64,000 nucleotides of DNA from Gnomoniopsis sp. IMI 355080 (GCA_027946555.1 JAPEVC010000091.1:62001-126000), one strand, 5' to 3'. Shown: positions 46,530-59,116, counted from the first letter of the stretch. Made by a program: numbers and translations. The notes: generated from the sequence alone by a model not told the origin.

Positions 46530-47430
46530 CTATTCTCGATGTTTCTCCTCTGCCCGCTCAATTGTCTGCTTAATGACACGAATTGTCTCTTGTAAAGACT
46601 GTTCATCCTTGGGACCAGGGATTTCATGACCCCCTGGGTGAACAAAGACCGCCCTTGAGTCTTTCAGGCAAAGCTTGCTCAACACCGTCCCGAACTCAGG
46701 GTACATCTGATCATTGGCTCCCCATACATGGGCCGTAGGAAACTGTATCAGCTCTCCATCTTGTTCGAAACTCAACACGCGTCTATTTGTACCATCTGCC
46801 GACATCTCCTCCGGGAGTCCCCCACAAAAGAAGACGGCACAGCGAAACGTGGGTTGTAGGAGCTCCTTGCGCTGGTTCTTGCGGAGTTTGTGGACCATAA
46901 AAGAGGCAGCCAGTGTCGCGCCTAAGGAGAAGCTTATGATGCCATCATAGGGGCCTTCTTCCTCCACGTGCTTCTCCAGATCATAGAGTGCTTTGAGACA
47001 GCTTTCCGTAGACGTGTAGTCGACGTACTGGAGGAACTCGTCATTGGGTCCAGCAATGGCGTCGAGACCTTCGTCGATTCCATCCATCAGTGACAGCTCC
47101 GACATGTTAATGTGTCTCACATGTATTGAAAGGGGTTCTATACCGGGTGCCATAGGTGCTGGTACAGCGCCATCGATGAATTCGTACGTGTGCTGATGGC
47201 CGAGGCCATGACGGATAGCAGCTAAGATACCGATAGTAAGCTAGCTGTGGTATTTGCAATCGCGTCACCTATGTTGGTAAGCATACCTGTTTGCATTTCG
47301 AACACCTATGAGATTTACACGTGGTCAGACCTGGTGCCTTGCGGTGTTCCATACTTTCTAGGAACTGTAGCCATTTCGGAATGCCCACCTTGCTATTCGT
47401 CCCCATGCCATGAAGACAGAGGAAGCGCAT
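46530..47430 (-). CDS. FSH1/LovG-type serine hydrolase, candidate PKS off-loading enzyme
   Basis: Three exons (47430..47389, 47305..47287, 47221..46530) give 250 residues; the middle exon is only 19 nt. The start MRFLCLHGMGTNSKVFEMQT has the family's LHGxGTN opening and is readable only after joining all three exons, followed by HTYEFIDGAVPAPMAPGIE. Probable triad: Ser119 in ISFSLGAT, Asp191 in WGANDQMYP, His219 in PGGHEIPG. The first glycine of the usual GxSxG elbow is Ser here (SFSLG). The family includes yeast Fsh1 and the fungal thiohydrolase LovG, which releases the polyketide from LovB. The PKS, which lacks a release domain, starts 1.1 kb away on the opposite strand, so a shared control region and a release role are likely inferences. 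Confidence 0.88.
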
Positions 47431-48534
47431 TTTAGAGATCGGTATTTAATTGATGTGAAAGTGAAGGATATGTGTAGAATGGTGTCTTTACAGACTTTCG
47501 AATCTTATAAAACTTCCAAGCAGGAAAACCTTTGGAGTTCTCAATGGTGTAGAGAGCTCTAACTGCGAAAGGTCAACACCAAACACACTGCACTGTCATG
47601 TCCATGAACGAAGTAATTTGTACAGGTTACCTATCGGCCACACAGTGACTGGCGCCTGTAGAGGAGTGGAGAGTCTGACGGGCAACGCAACCCGGCCCTC
47701 CAGCTCGACCGAAAGCAGCCCTGCAGTGCTGTCGATCCGGGTGGATCGTTGCACAACAAATGTGCCACATTCAAAATCCACCAATGCTCAGGTATTTCCA
47801 CAGTTGCGCCTAATGCAACCGTTGACGGTCCTCGACCGAATGTTCCCAGGCTTTGCTGCGGGAGTACTCTGATTAGTGATATTGGGATGATAATCGAGCG
47901 ATCTCGACCAGCACGCAACTTAGAATGCAACCCTTGGCGGCTCAGGAGTGGATTTCCAAGTATACAGTCCAAGGGCCAAGGCTCGCACTGTCGTCTCTGG
48001 CCCCTGGAGGTGTTTTTGACCGCCACTTAGTGGGGGCCACTTGAGCCGCCCCCGGCCCCCATGTCCCCAAACTACCATCTGTCAGTCTGTCCAGCCTGCT
48101 CGGCCCGCTCAGCCATAAGCACTAGCGCTTGCCTATTGCAACCGTTGGCGGAGATCGGCATCAGCCTCAAGTGCTGCGACCAGATCGGCCCGATCCCACG
48201 TTGATTCTACATGTAAGCATTCAAAGAGCCGTTTAGCCACTGGCTCATGATAGTGATACTCGGAATACAATACTGCAGACACGTCGGGCCAGACATGGCT
48301 ACCTATGTACCTATGTATACATCTCACTCTCAAGTTGGAGCTGCAGATTGCTACCTGTTGCCTGTGTGAGTTCTGGTTTATATCATAAGGGTCTTTCGAA
48401 ACTGGACCGAGATCCGAGTAATCACTGGCGGTCAGCCTAGCCTAGCTTTCGAACATACTTCCTCTGAGCCCTTCAGCCACTTGGGCAGTTGTTTCACACT
48501 CAAGTTGACGCAATCATCGGAAGCACAACCAACC
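47431..48534. other. Divergent hydrolase/PKS control region with ORF relics
   Basis: 1.1 kb shared by the two divergent genes. Minus-strand fragments look somewhat protein-like: 48133..48333 (YHEPVAKRLFECLHVES and on) and frames within 47596..48026 (for example FECGTFVVQRSTRIDS). They lie in different phases with stops between them. I do not recognise a family. They may be remains of a decayed gene or chance. Confidence 0.4.
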
Positions 48535-51500
48535 ATGGGTAGCATCGAATTACCTTTGACGACTGAGTCCCAAGTGTGTCGACCGGGATGGAGTCAAGAT
48601 CGCCTGGAACCTCTCGCTGTCATCGGTTACGCGCTGGAATATCCGCAAGATGCCGATACCCCAGAAGGATTTTGGAAAGTCTTGACAGAGAGGAGGAATG
48701 TCATGACAAAGTGGCCCAAGGAACGTTTCAATCTTGAGGCCTTTTACCACCAAGATGGAAAGCAGGAGCAACAGGTACGTTCATAGTAGGCCATGTGTCT
48801 CCTCGACAACTAGCCCATTCTGCACAGCAAAATGGATGGAAATGGGGCTAATGAAGGAACCTCGGAACTCTCAGAAATTCGTACCAGGAGCTCACTTCTT
48901 GAAAGGAGATCTTGGGGCATTCGACGCGTCGTTCTTTGGTATCAGTGCGACGGAGGCGATGGCGATGGATGTCCAGCAACGGAAATTGCTGGAGATTACG
49001 TACCATGCACTCGAAAATGGTCTGTACCCTCTCAACTTCTTATACATGTGTCACTTATATTTCACTGAATGCAATGTAGCTCGTGCTGATTGTATCCAGC
49101 TGGTATACCAATGGAGAAGGTGTACGGATCCAAGACTGGCGTTTACAGTGGATCTATGGCTGATGATTACCAGCAGCTCATGGCCAAGGACATAGATACT
49201 ATCCCCAAATACGCTGCTTCAGGCGTTGCGAAGACGATGGTCGCAAACCGGGTCAGCTGGTTCTATAATCTTCACGGTCCAAGCATTAGCATGGATTCTG
49301 CGTGCTCTAGCAGCCTCATGGCTTTCGATTTCGCTTGTCAGGGCCTGAGAAACCGAGATTGCAGCATGGTGAGCTTCACACTGGTGCCATCATGCCGTGA
49401 ACATGATTGAGCTGAGTCAAACGCTGATTTTATTTCTAGGCCATCGTAGCTGGATCGAGTCTTGTTGTCTCGCCTGATGGCACGCTTTCCCTCATGAACA
49501 TGAGCTTCCTCTCTCCTCATGGGCGATGCCATTCCTTCGATGCTAGAGCGGACGGGTACTCGCGAGGAGAGGGTTTCGGAGTCGTTCTCGTCAAAAGATT
49601 GGATGATGCTCTGAGCGACGGAGACCCAATCCGGGCTATTGTCCGGTCAACGGGTTCAAACCAGGATGGGCGTACGCCTGGGGTGACGCAGCCTAGTCGG
49701 GAGATGCAGGCTGAGCTGATTCGGAACACATATAGAAAGGCTGGGTTAAGTTTCGGTGAAACGAGATTTTTTGAGGCTCATGGTAAGCGTCATAATGATA
49801 CAGTATACTCTAAGCTTCGGAACCATACTAATCAGGGAATTAGGGACTGGTACTCCTCTGGGTGATCCCATTGAAGCCGAGGCCATTGGGAGTGTATTTC
49901 GGACTGCCAGGTCGAAGGAAGAACCCCTTTACGTGTAGGTCATTACCCAGTTATCTTCTTTGAACTTGCATCCATACTTTGGCATATATCGTCTGACGAT
50001 GGAGATTTCTAGTGGTGCTTTGAAGGCCAATGTCGGCCATCTTGAAGGCGGAAGCGGCGTTGCAGCTGTGATCAAGACTATCATGATCCTAGAGAAGGGC
50101 ATTATACCACCAAACGCCAACTTTGAAAGTGTCAATCCCAGAATTGACGCCGAATTCCTTAATCTCAAGGTACGGAGAAATCTACTCTTGCAAGATCATT
50201 TCCAAGAAATATCATGACTCACATTATGACGATTAGTTTCCCGTGGAATGTACTCCCTGGCCCTGTGATGGCCTACGCAGGGCGTCCGTGGCCTCATTCG
50301 GTTTCGGCGGATCGAACTCACACGTTATTCTGGACGATGCGTATCATTACATGGCCTACCGCGGACTGAAAGGGACTCACTACACTTCTATAACTCCTTC
50401 CCTGACCCATGTGGGGCTCCAGACCCAAGGGTTTCGCTCGTTGTGTGGACCGGAGGGCAACGACGGACCGCTGACGGATAGCTGTGCATCGACCGAGTCT
50501 ACAAGCCTCGTAGCAGCTGATAAAGCGGACAATCGGTCGTTCAATCTGCTCGTCTTTTCAGCTAGTGATGAAAAAGGCCTCCAGCGCCTCGCTGAAGTAT
50601 ACGAAGAGTACTTCAACAACCACAGAGAGGAGTGGCAGCAGGAGCCAGGCTATGCAGGCCACTTGGCTTATACTCTTGCCATGCACAGGAGCTCGTTGCC
50701 ATGGAAATCCTTCGCCGTGATAGACTCGGTTGAGTCCTTGACTTGTCTCAAGTCCTCACTGGCTAAGCCTTTGAATGTCGGACCAAATGCCAGGACCGTC
50801 CTTGTCTTCACGGGGCAAGGGGCACAGTACCACGGGATGGGTGCTGGCCTCCGCGCCGATCCATCCTTCACCCGCACCATCGAAAGATTTGATGAGGAGC
50901 TCGCTCAACTTGGTTGTACGTGGTCGGTATCCAACCTTCTCGAGCAACATGAAAGTGTGCTCGACATCAACGACCCTGAATACAGCCAAGCAGCGAGCAC
51001 CGCACTGCAAATGGCCCAGTATGACCTCTTGCGAGACCTCGGAATTCAATGTGCCTTAGTGGTCGGGCATTCCTCTGGCGAGATAGCAGCAGCTTATGCT
51101 GCGGGTGCCCTCAGCTTGAGGTCCGCTTGCCGTGCTTCATACTTTCGAGGCCAGTGTGCGAGCAGACTGAAAGCCGACGCCATGAGCAGGCCTGGTGCGA
51201 TGATGTCGGTGGACCTTCCACAGTCCGGGGCTCAAGAAGTCCTGACGAAGTTCAACACCAACTGCCCGGCAGAACAAGCGTTGTACATTGCATGCATCAA
51301 CAGCCCCTTCAACGTAACCATCTCCGGCGACGACGCATCCATCAGCCTCCTCCAAGCATCACTCGCTAGCCAAAAGGTTCGGACTCGGAAGCTGAGCACC
51401 GGCGTTGCCTATCACTGTCCTCACATGGAAAAAATTGCCCAGGAATATGCTGAGAAGATGGGACTCCTTGAGCCGCCAGCGAAAGGCGTGAAAACCACTG

Positions 51501-54500
51501 CACAGGGCCACACTCGGCCCATCATGGTCTCTTCCGTCTCGGGTGATTACATTCACGACCTTGCGAGCGTTTGCACGCCAGAGTATTGGGTTCGAAACCT
51601 GCTCTCTCCAGTGCAATTCACCAAGGCTATGTCGATTGTCTCTACAGCCATCGGAAGAACCAAGCCGCGCAAGCTCGGTGAACCTAAGCTCGACGTCCGG
51701 GACATCATTGAGATCGGCCCACACGCGGCCTTACGCCGCCCAATCTTGGATTGCCTCGACAAGTTTGGCGTGACCCAGTCAAAAGCTCGCTACCACAGCG
51801 TCCTAGTCCGTGGAAGCCCCGCGACTAAATGCCTTCTCAACCTGGTGGGCGAGTTGTACGCACGAGGCTATTCGGTGAATGTGCAAAAGGCGAATGCGAC
51901 GGGCGAAACGCAAATGGCCTTCCAGGCTCGATTTCTGACCCACCTCCCATCCTATCCCTTCTACCATGCCAAATCCTACTGGAACGAGCCGGCCATTAGT
52001 AGGCACGCCCGGCTCCGGAATGGCGCCGCCATACACGAGCTTCTCGGCGTTCCTGTGCCTGACTGGAACCCTCTCGAGCCCCGCTGGCGCAAGTCTTTCG
52101 ACCTGAATGAGACGCCATGGATCGGCCATCATCAGGTCAACGGCAGGATCATCTATCCTGCGGCGGGAATGTTAGCCATGGCCATCGAAGGCGCCGCGCA
52201 GGTCGCGTCCCGAGACTCTGGCAAGCACATCGTGGCGTACCAGATTCGCGACGCCAGTTTCGTCGCGCCCATTTCCATCAGCAGGAACGAACGGGCAGAG
52301 GCACAGCTGCACATGCGTTTTGACCCAGCACAATCGGATCAGAGCATGACATCATTCGACTTCAGCGTTTATTCTGCGGACGGCGACGGGTGGTTTCAGA
52401 ACTGCAGAGGCACTGTTCAAGTTCTCTATGAGAAGGTTGAGACTGTCTCTGGGAGAAAGGCTTTGGCAGAGTCACGACAACGCGAGAACCTGTACTACCA
52501 GCAAAAGTATTCCGAGTGCAAGAAGAATAGCTCTCGTCCAGTCAGCAAGCTCAAGCTATATGACCAATTATATTCCAACGGTCTGCAATACGGACCAGCA
52601 TTTCAGCCACTAGATGATCTGGCATGGGACGGAGAAAATGCCGCAGTCGGGTCTATCAAATGCTTCCAGTGGAAGTCTAATTCCGATCTCTCCCAACACG
52701 ATTGGCAACCGCACGTGGTTCATCCGACTTTACTAGACGGTGCTGGCCAACTGCCATGGGTTTCACTGACAAAGGGAGGCGAAGAGCAAACCACAAACGG
52801 GGCTGCTGTGACGCGCATTAAGTATGCATGGATCGCAAGCGCCGGTCTTTCGTATCCTGGTGCGACTGAGGTGCGTGCTTATTGTGAAGCAGGCCTCAAA
52901 GGCACTCGCGGCACAGACTCATCCATCTTTGGGCTGGACGCGTCTGGGAATCTGGTTCTTCGCGTTTTACACATGGAGACGACTGCGGTTGGGGGCGACG
53001 AAACGAGCGCTCTTGTGCTCCAGCCGAAGAAGATCTGCTACGAAATGGCATATCGCCCAGACTTGGACTTCTTGGATTCCCACCAACTTGAGACCCTCCT
53101 CGCCAGTAGACTGGAAAGTCAGGAGGACGCAGCGGTCTCATTTTTTGAAGACCTCGAACTTGCTCTATTTTATTTTGCAACGTCGGTTTTGCAAGGCGGC
53201 TTGCGCCCGGAAACCCCGGAGAAAGGACGAACGGAATCGCACATCACCAAGTACGTGGCTTGGCTGACCCGGCAGGTCCAGTTGTACCACGCTGGTCAAC
53301 TTCCTAACGGTCGGATCGACTGGGCTGCGCGTACCCAGGACACCGCTGCTATGGAGAACTTAGTCAACAGGTTGGAGAGAACAAACGCGCAGGGACGGTT
53401 CCTGGTCAGCGTCGGCCGCAAGCTCTCTTCGATTATCCGGGGCGAAACGGACCCTCTCGAGGTCATGTTCCAAACCGGTCTCGCCGAGGAGCACTATCAA
53501 GCAGTCTGCGATCAAAGCAAGTGCTGCAAGCAAATCAAAGAGTACCTCAGCCTTCTGTCTCATAAGAACCCCCAGACTAAGGTAATTGAGGTTGGCGCTG
53601 GAACGGGCTCCATCACTGGACATGTACTCGCGGGGCTCGGCACCAGGTTCTCTCGGTACGACTACACAGACGTTTCGGCCTCCTTCTTTGAACAGGCCCG
53701 ACGTCGCTTTTCGGATCCCACGCACGCCGCAAAAATGCACTACAATGTTCTCGACATTGAAAGGGACCCCGGCGAACAGGGCTTCGTGCCCAAGAGTTAT
53801 GACATCGTTGTAGCTGCATGGGTGCTTCATGCTACGCGAGATCTCGCAACAACCATCTCGAACGTGCGAAAACTGTTGAAGCCAGGCGGAAAATTGGTCC
53901 TCTTGGAAATCACGGAACCGGGCCTGCTGCGCAACGGCTTTGCGTTCGGCACACTTCCTGGGTGGTGGCTGAGTACAGAACCGGAACGCGAATGGAGCCC
54001 TTGCTTATCAGCAGCGCAATGGGCTAAGTTTGTGGCAGATAATGGGTTCAGCGGCTTCGACGTTGTGCTTCCGGACTTTTTCAACGAGGCTTGCCGTGAG
54101 AATAGCATTCTGGTCGCGACGGCTGCTGGCGAGTGTAGCGACAATGCAAGCACGCTGAACAATGAAGTCATCCTGGTAACAGCTCCTTGTTCATCTTTAC
54201 AGGAAGCCGTGGCACAGAGACTCCAGGCTTCTCTGGTCGGAAAGGGCTGGGGGCCTTGCTCCATCATCTCTATTGATGATCCAGCTTTGGCTCAGAAGAT
54301 GCATACGACTTTCCTAATTCTCACGGAGCTAGACTCGCCATACCTCTCGTTGATGGACGCAAAAGCCTTCACGTCTCTTCAGATTCTTCTGAGCCGTGTC
54401 CAGAAAGTCCTCTGGGTTTCTTCCTCAGTGCCATCGTCCCCTGCTTCAGCAGAACAGCATATGATACGAGGACTTGCTCGGGTACTATTTACAGAAAAAC

Positions 54501-57078
54501 CCGGTCTGGTTCTTGCTATGCTTTCCTTCGAAAGCGCCTCTCTGGATATCGAAGCGTACTCTACACTCACGGAACGAGTCTTTGTCAAAACGTTTCACGG
54601 GCAGGACCAGGCCTTCCGGGAGCTGGAATTTGTGGAGCGAGAGGGCACTCTCCTGGTTCCCAGGGTCTTCGATACAGACACGCTCAATCAGGAGGTCTAC
54701 TCGAGGACGAACACGTTGACCAAACACCAGGCTCTGGAGCAAAGCAAGCCCCTAGCCCTGGTCATCCCCAAATCGGGGCTTCTTGACTCAATCCGCTGGG
54801 AGGAGGACGCACAATATGCGGTCGAACTTTATGCGGATGAAGTCGAAATCCGGATCGAAGCAATGGGCGTGAACTTCCGCGATCTGCTCGTGATGCTGGG
54901 TAAATACAGTGCCAGCACCGTTGGCTGTGAATGCGCAGGCGTCGTGACAAGAGTCGGCGCAAATTGCGACACTTTGGTGCCTGGCGATCGCGTATGTGCA
55001 TGTTTCGTCGGCTGCAGCAAGACACACGCTCGCTGTCATTACAAGCTAGCCGTCAAAATTCCCGAATCTCTTCACCTTTCTATGGCAGAAGCTGCATCGT
55101 TGCCTTGCACTGGCGTCACAGCTTATCACTCCTTGATCACTCTTGCTAGACTTGGAAGGGAAGACTCCATATTGATCCACAGCGCAACTGGCGGGACGGG
55201 TCAGATGGCTGTGCAAATCGCAAAGTCGATCGGCGCCGAAATATTCGTCACCGTCGGAAACAAGGACAAGAGGCATCTAGTAAGGGCCCTTTACGACATA
55301 CCCGACGATCACATATTTAGCAGCAGAAATGTCAATTTCGCACGAGACATTCATCGGATGACAGATGGGCGAGGCGTCGACGTAGTACTCAACTCTCTAT
55401 CAAAGGAAGCTTTGCTTGCGTCGTGGGAGTGTATTGCTCCATTCGGCCGGTTCATTGAATTGGGCAAGATGGACATAGAGGGGAACTCAAAGCTTCCGAT
55501 GTCGCATTTCTCCAAGAACGTAGCATTCTACGCCGTTGCCGTGGACCATCTCTCATCGCGAAAACCGGCCATTGTTGGCAGCACGCTTCAGTCTCTGCTC
55601 GACATGATGGAGAGGGGAATGCTTAAAGTCGCATCGCCGTTAAAAACCTATGCTATTTCGGAACTCGAGGATGCTCTCCGCTTTATGCAATCTGGGTCCA
55701 ATACGGGGAAGATGGTCTTGACGTTCAACCCGTCAGACGTGGTACCAGTAAGTCAACTTTGTACTTGAATCGCCCCAAGTGAACTTGAATCGCCCCAAGT
55801 GAGATCAATCGCACTGAAATTTTCCACAGACAAGGCTTGACCCAAAGTACCATTGCTCGTTCGACCCCAACGCAAGCTATCTCATCGCTGGCGGCTTAGG
55901 GGGTCTCGGGCGAAGTGCTGCCCGATGGATGGCTCAACAGGGCGCCCGAAACCTTATCCTTCTCTCTCGCTCTGGGCCTGTATCAAATGCAGCCGAAATG
56001 TTGGTAAATGAATTGCAAAATTCCGGTGTCACTGTCAGAACGCCGAAGTGTGATGTTGCCGATGCAAAAACTCTTGCATCGACGATTACCTCGTGCGCAG
56101 ACATGCCACCCATTAAGGGGTGCTTGCAGGCGACTATGGTTCTTCAGGTACACTTCCCAGGTTGATGTTCATTCTAGGAGAACAACGTTTGCTAAATTCT
56201 TCACGCAGGATGCTCTATTTGAGACTATGACCTGGGAACAATGGGCCATTTCTACTCGTTCCAAAGTGCTAAGTACATGGAACCTCCACAAGCAATTTTC
56301 CCAAGGCCTCTCTTTCTTCGTCATGCTTTCCTCCGTGGCTGGGGTGGCAGGGTCAATGGGCCAGTCAAACTATGCTGCTGGCAATACTTTTCAGGACGGA
56401 TTGGCTGTTCATCGCATCGCTCTCGGACAAAAAGCAGTCTCTATCGATCTAGGTTGGATGGGAGATGTTGGTGCTGTTGCCGAAAATTCAGCCCTCACCA
56501 AGGGCAAAGAAGCCGCGGGCGATCTGGCCCCCATTTTCGAAAACGACTTTCTGGCCTTGTTGGACTACTACTGCGATCCATCGACAGACCTTACTTCAGA
56601 CAAAGCGCAGCCTGTCATTGGCCTCGTTTCTCCAGCCCAATTCCGTAAGAAGGGACTGGAGCCACCAGACTGGCTTCTGGATCGTCCGATGATGCGCGGC
56701 CTTTGCCAGGAGGACAATGACCAGGATCTAGGCACAGAAACCCCTGATCGAGACCAGAATCGCGACTGGGCGGCTGAACTCCGGCGTGCCACTCCTGGGG
56801 TCGAAGCTACGAATATCGTCGTCGATGCTTTGGTTCAGAGGCTGTCTAAGGCGACGTCCACGCCTATCGAGGAGATTGATTTCAACCGGCCGTTACATGT
56901 CTACGGAGTCGATTCTTTGTTAGCTGTGGAGTTGAGGAACTGGTTTAGCAAGTTGTTCAACGCTGATGTCGCCATCTTTGATATTACCGGCCAAGCTAGC
57001 ATAGAGAAGCTCGCCGAAGGGGCGGCATCATCCAGCGCTTTGGCGAAGAAGACGACAAGCGAGAAGGACAACAGGTAG
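48535..57078 (+). CDS. Highly reducing iterative type I polyketide synthase
   Basis: Nine exons (48535..48774, 48875..49019, 49100..49368, 49440..49782, 49844..49934, 50013..50169, 50237..55747, 55830..56147, 56209..57078) give 2647 residues. The frame is kept throughout, so the gene looks intact. Domains in order: KS about 27-455 (Cys197 in DSACSSSL, His332 in EAHGTGTP, His372 in NVGHLEG); AT about 600-900 (GQGAQYHGMG; Ser694 in GHSSGE); DH about 1010-1300 (His1047 in HQVNGRIIYP, Asp1249 in LDGAGQ); C-methyltransferase about 1440-1700 (EVGAGTGS near 1532); ER about 1895-2215 (ATGGTGQMAVQIAK); KR about 2253-2470 (GGLGGLG, Tyr2413 in SNYAAGN); ACP about 2560-2635 (Ser2594 in GVDSLLAVEL). There is no thioesterase or condensation domain after the ACP. 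It should make a reduced, alpha-methylated chain needing release in trans. Confidence 0.97.
55763..55802 (+). repeat. Perfect 20-bp tandem duplication inside PKS intron 7
   Basis: Two identical 20-bp units back to back, each bounded by ACTTG and CAAGT and so able to form a small stem. They expand the intron between ER and KR coding parts from 62 to 82 nt and carry an in-frame stop if the intron is retained. Confidence 0.95.
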
Positions 57079-58457
57079 CCTTGCCGCATGTATATATTGA
57101 TGTATGATAACGGATAGAGATAGCAAGTATTGGGAACTAGGAAACGCAGAGAAGACCGTGCTTTAATTATGCTTGGACAAGACAATTCTCCAAATGTCGG
57201 TCCCTAGGTACATGGCCCTGAAAACAGATCATTGGCTAAATGACGCCTGGTTGCGCGTGTGCTCGATTGGAAACATGTCTTATCGTCGAGTTTTCAAAAT
57301 GTAATGAGTACACTATAATACCCGTGAGTACTGGAGTGCTTCAGAGGATTTATATCTATATTATCAGAACAGGCTAGATGTGCAAATACAACATCAACGA
57401 TGTTCGTTCGCAAGTAGTGATCAGAAGCTGTAAGGCTATTGAAGCAAATACTTGGATTGACAACTAAAGAACTATCTTCTAGGCAAAATCAAATCGAGTG
57501 ATCGATATTGTCCGCGGCAGTAAGCTCGGAGTGGCACGACATATGCGATTCGAAATTTTTATCCTTCGCCGCCTCGGGGCAAATGAGCTGAACCCAGGAG
57601 GCAGGTGGGCGAGACACCGGCTCCTGCCTAACGAGGCTTTATCCTGCGTAACAGCAATCTGGACTCTCGCAGCTTAAACAGCCTCTCGGACGACATAAGC
57701 GTGGATGAAACCGTGGACCAGTTTGCTCGAGGCTACGCCGCTGCACCCAGCCCGGCCAGGACCGACGAGTGTCTATTCAACCTGCCATATAATCTCTTCT
57801 CAGCTCGCGCCGCTGCCTCCGACCCAGTTAAATTCAACCATAGCTGAAATAATTTCATTATATCTGGATATCATGCTATATGAGGAATGGTAAAAGGGAA
57901 TATGTATTGATATAGCTCCCTGCCTATTATAAATTTAAGTTGCCTGCCCCTATACTTAGCTTTAAGGCATCCCGCTTATATTCTCATCTTGTTATCTGGT
58001 AAGCGTGCTTTTAGGTAAAAGCTCCCTCGCTACTTACCTAAGAAGCCTGCCGCATCGATAATCCTCTATGCTGGGGTTTCGCCGTAGCATGCTATGCCGT
58101 TCGCTCACCCTTATACTCTGCATCCTAGCCTTTGTCGCGGGATGTCTCCATGGCTGGTCTTGAAAGCCTATGTGTAATGGAGATACTGGTGCCGGTGCCA
58201 TAAGTACTCCGTCACGAGGATTGGGGCATGCTCTTAACGGTGTTTGACAGATGATATGCGTCAATCCGAGCACTGCGACGAAGCGGTTAAGGGGTCGGCG
58301 GAGGCTGTCTTCCTCGGCTTGGCTATGGGGTTTCGTGCATGCCTTCTTGAAGCTGGCGACGGGCAGGTATTTAGGCGGGCTTGGGCTGATCTGGAGGTGA
58401 AGAGAGCATCCGGTAGGTACAGGCTAGCTGTTGTATGAGGATACCCACCGCAGAAAA

Positions 58458-58576
58458 GTATACGACCATACCCAGTGGAGAATTAGGGATCCCGTCCGCT
58501 CTCCCATATACAAGCCACTGAGGGCTGGATTAGTAGTTAAGTGGGTGACCATTAGCGAATACCCGGTGTTGTATGT
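58458..58576 (+). rRNA. 5S ribosomal RNA copy, possibly a pseudogene
   Basis: About 119 nt matching the fungal 5S layout: a 5-prime end with TACGACCATACC, then GGGATCCCGTCCGCTCTCCC, AAGCCACTGAGGG, TTAGTAGTTAAGTGGGTGACC-type box C, AGCGAAT and the closing GGTGTTGTATGT. The ends pair as the 5S terminal stem, keeping G-U wobbles where the first bases differ from the usual ACATAC. A T5 pol III-like terminator follows at 58576-58580. Differences from the consensus I remember are mostly transitions (GG to AA in TAGTTGGGTGG; CC to TT in GACCACCAGC). Dispersed single 5S genes are normal in Pezizomycotina. Box C changes mean it could be a pseudogene. Confidence 0.85.
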
Positions 58577-59116
58577 TTTTGCCCTTTTTTGGGAGGTTAG
58601 GGGGAGGCGGGTCGTGAAGAAATCACAACTCTAGAATCATTTTTAGAAAGCGGCGAGACAGCCGTGCTATATAGATATTGACATGACTTTCGAAGTAAAC
58701 ATTGGTGGGTAAATCAAATTTAATCAAACCAATCTAGTGTTTTGGTGTAGTTATTTCATGGTTGCTGAATAGAGATAGAATCCATCTACAGAGTACCTAG
58801 GCGGTGCTAGGTAGGTAAACACGAAAAGGTACGTTTTGTGTCCAATGTCTGGCGCGCATGAAAGCTCTAGGCTTGGCCCATCGCAAGTGCGTCTCGACCA
58901 TGGTAAAGCTGCATACAGCTGACACATATTCTGACCTTATCGCCGACTCCAACTTGTCTATTATACCACGTGTGTAGATTTTTCTACTAACCAAGAGCAT
59001 GTACGTTACTTTTACTGACACTCACTTGTCGCACGTCGAGAAAGGTTATGTACTACGCCAGCACGAGAACGCCCGTGATACTGAACGGGGTGTAGCTTTG
59101 CAACAGCCTCATCATG

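Noticed and set aside
48775..48874. Acceptor at the CACAG before 48834 for PKS exon 2
   Set aside because: It puts the KS in the wrong phase; the TCTCAG at 48871-48874 joins cleanly to KFVPGAHFLKGDL.
54780..55640. Inactive ER domain in the PKS (as in LovB)
   Set aside because: The cofactor loop ATGGTGQMAVQIAK and the surrounding ER sequence look intact, so a dead ER is not supported by what is visible.
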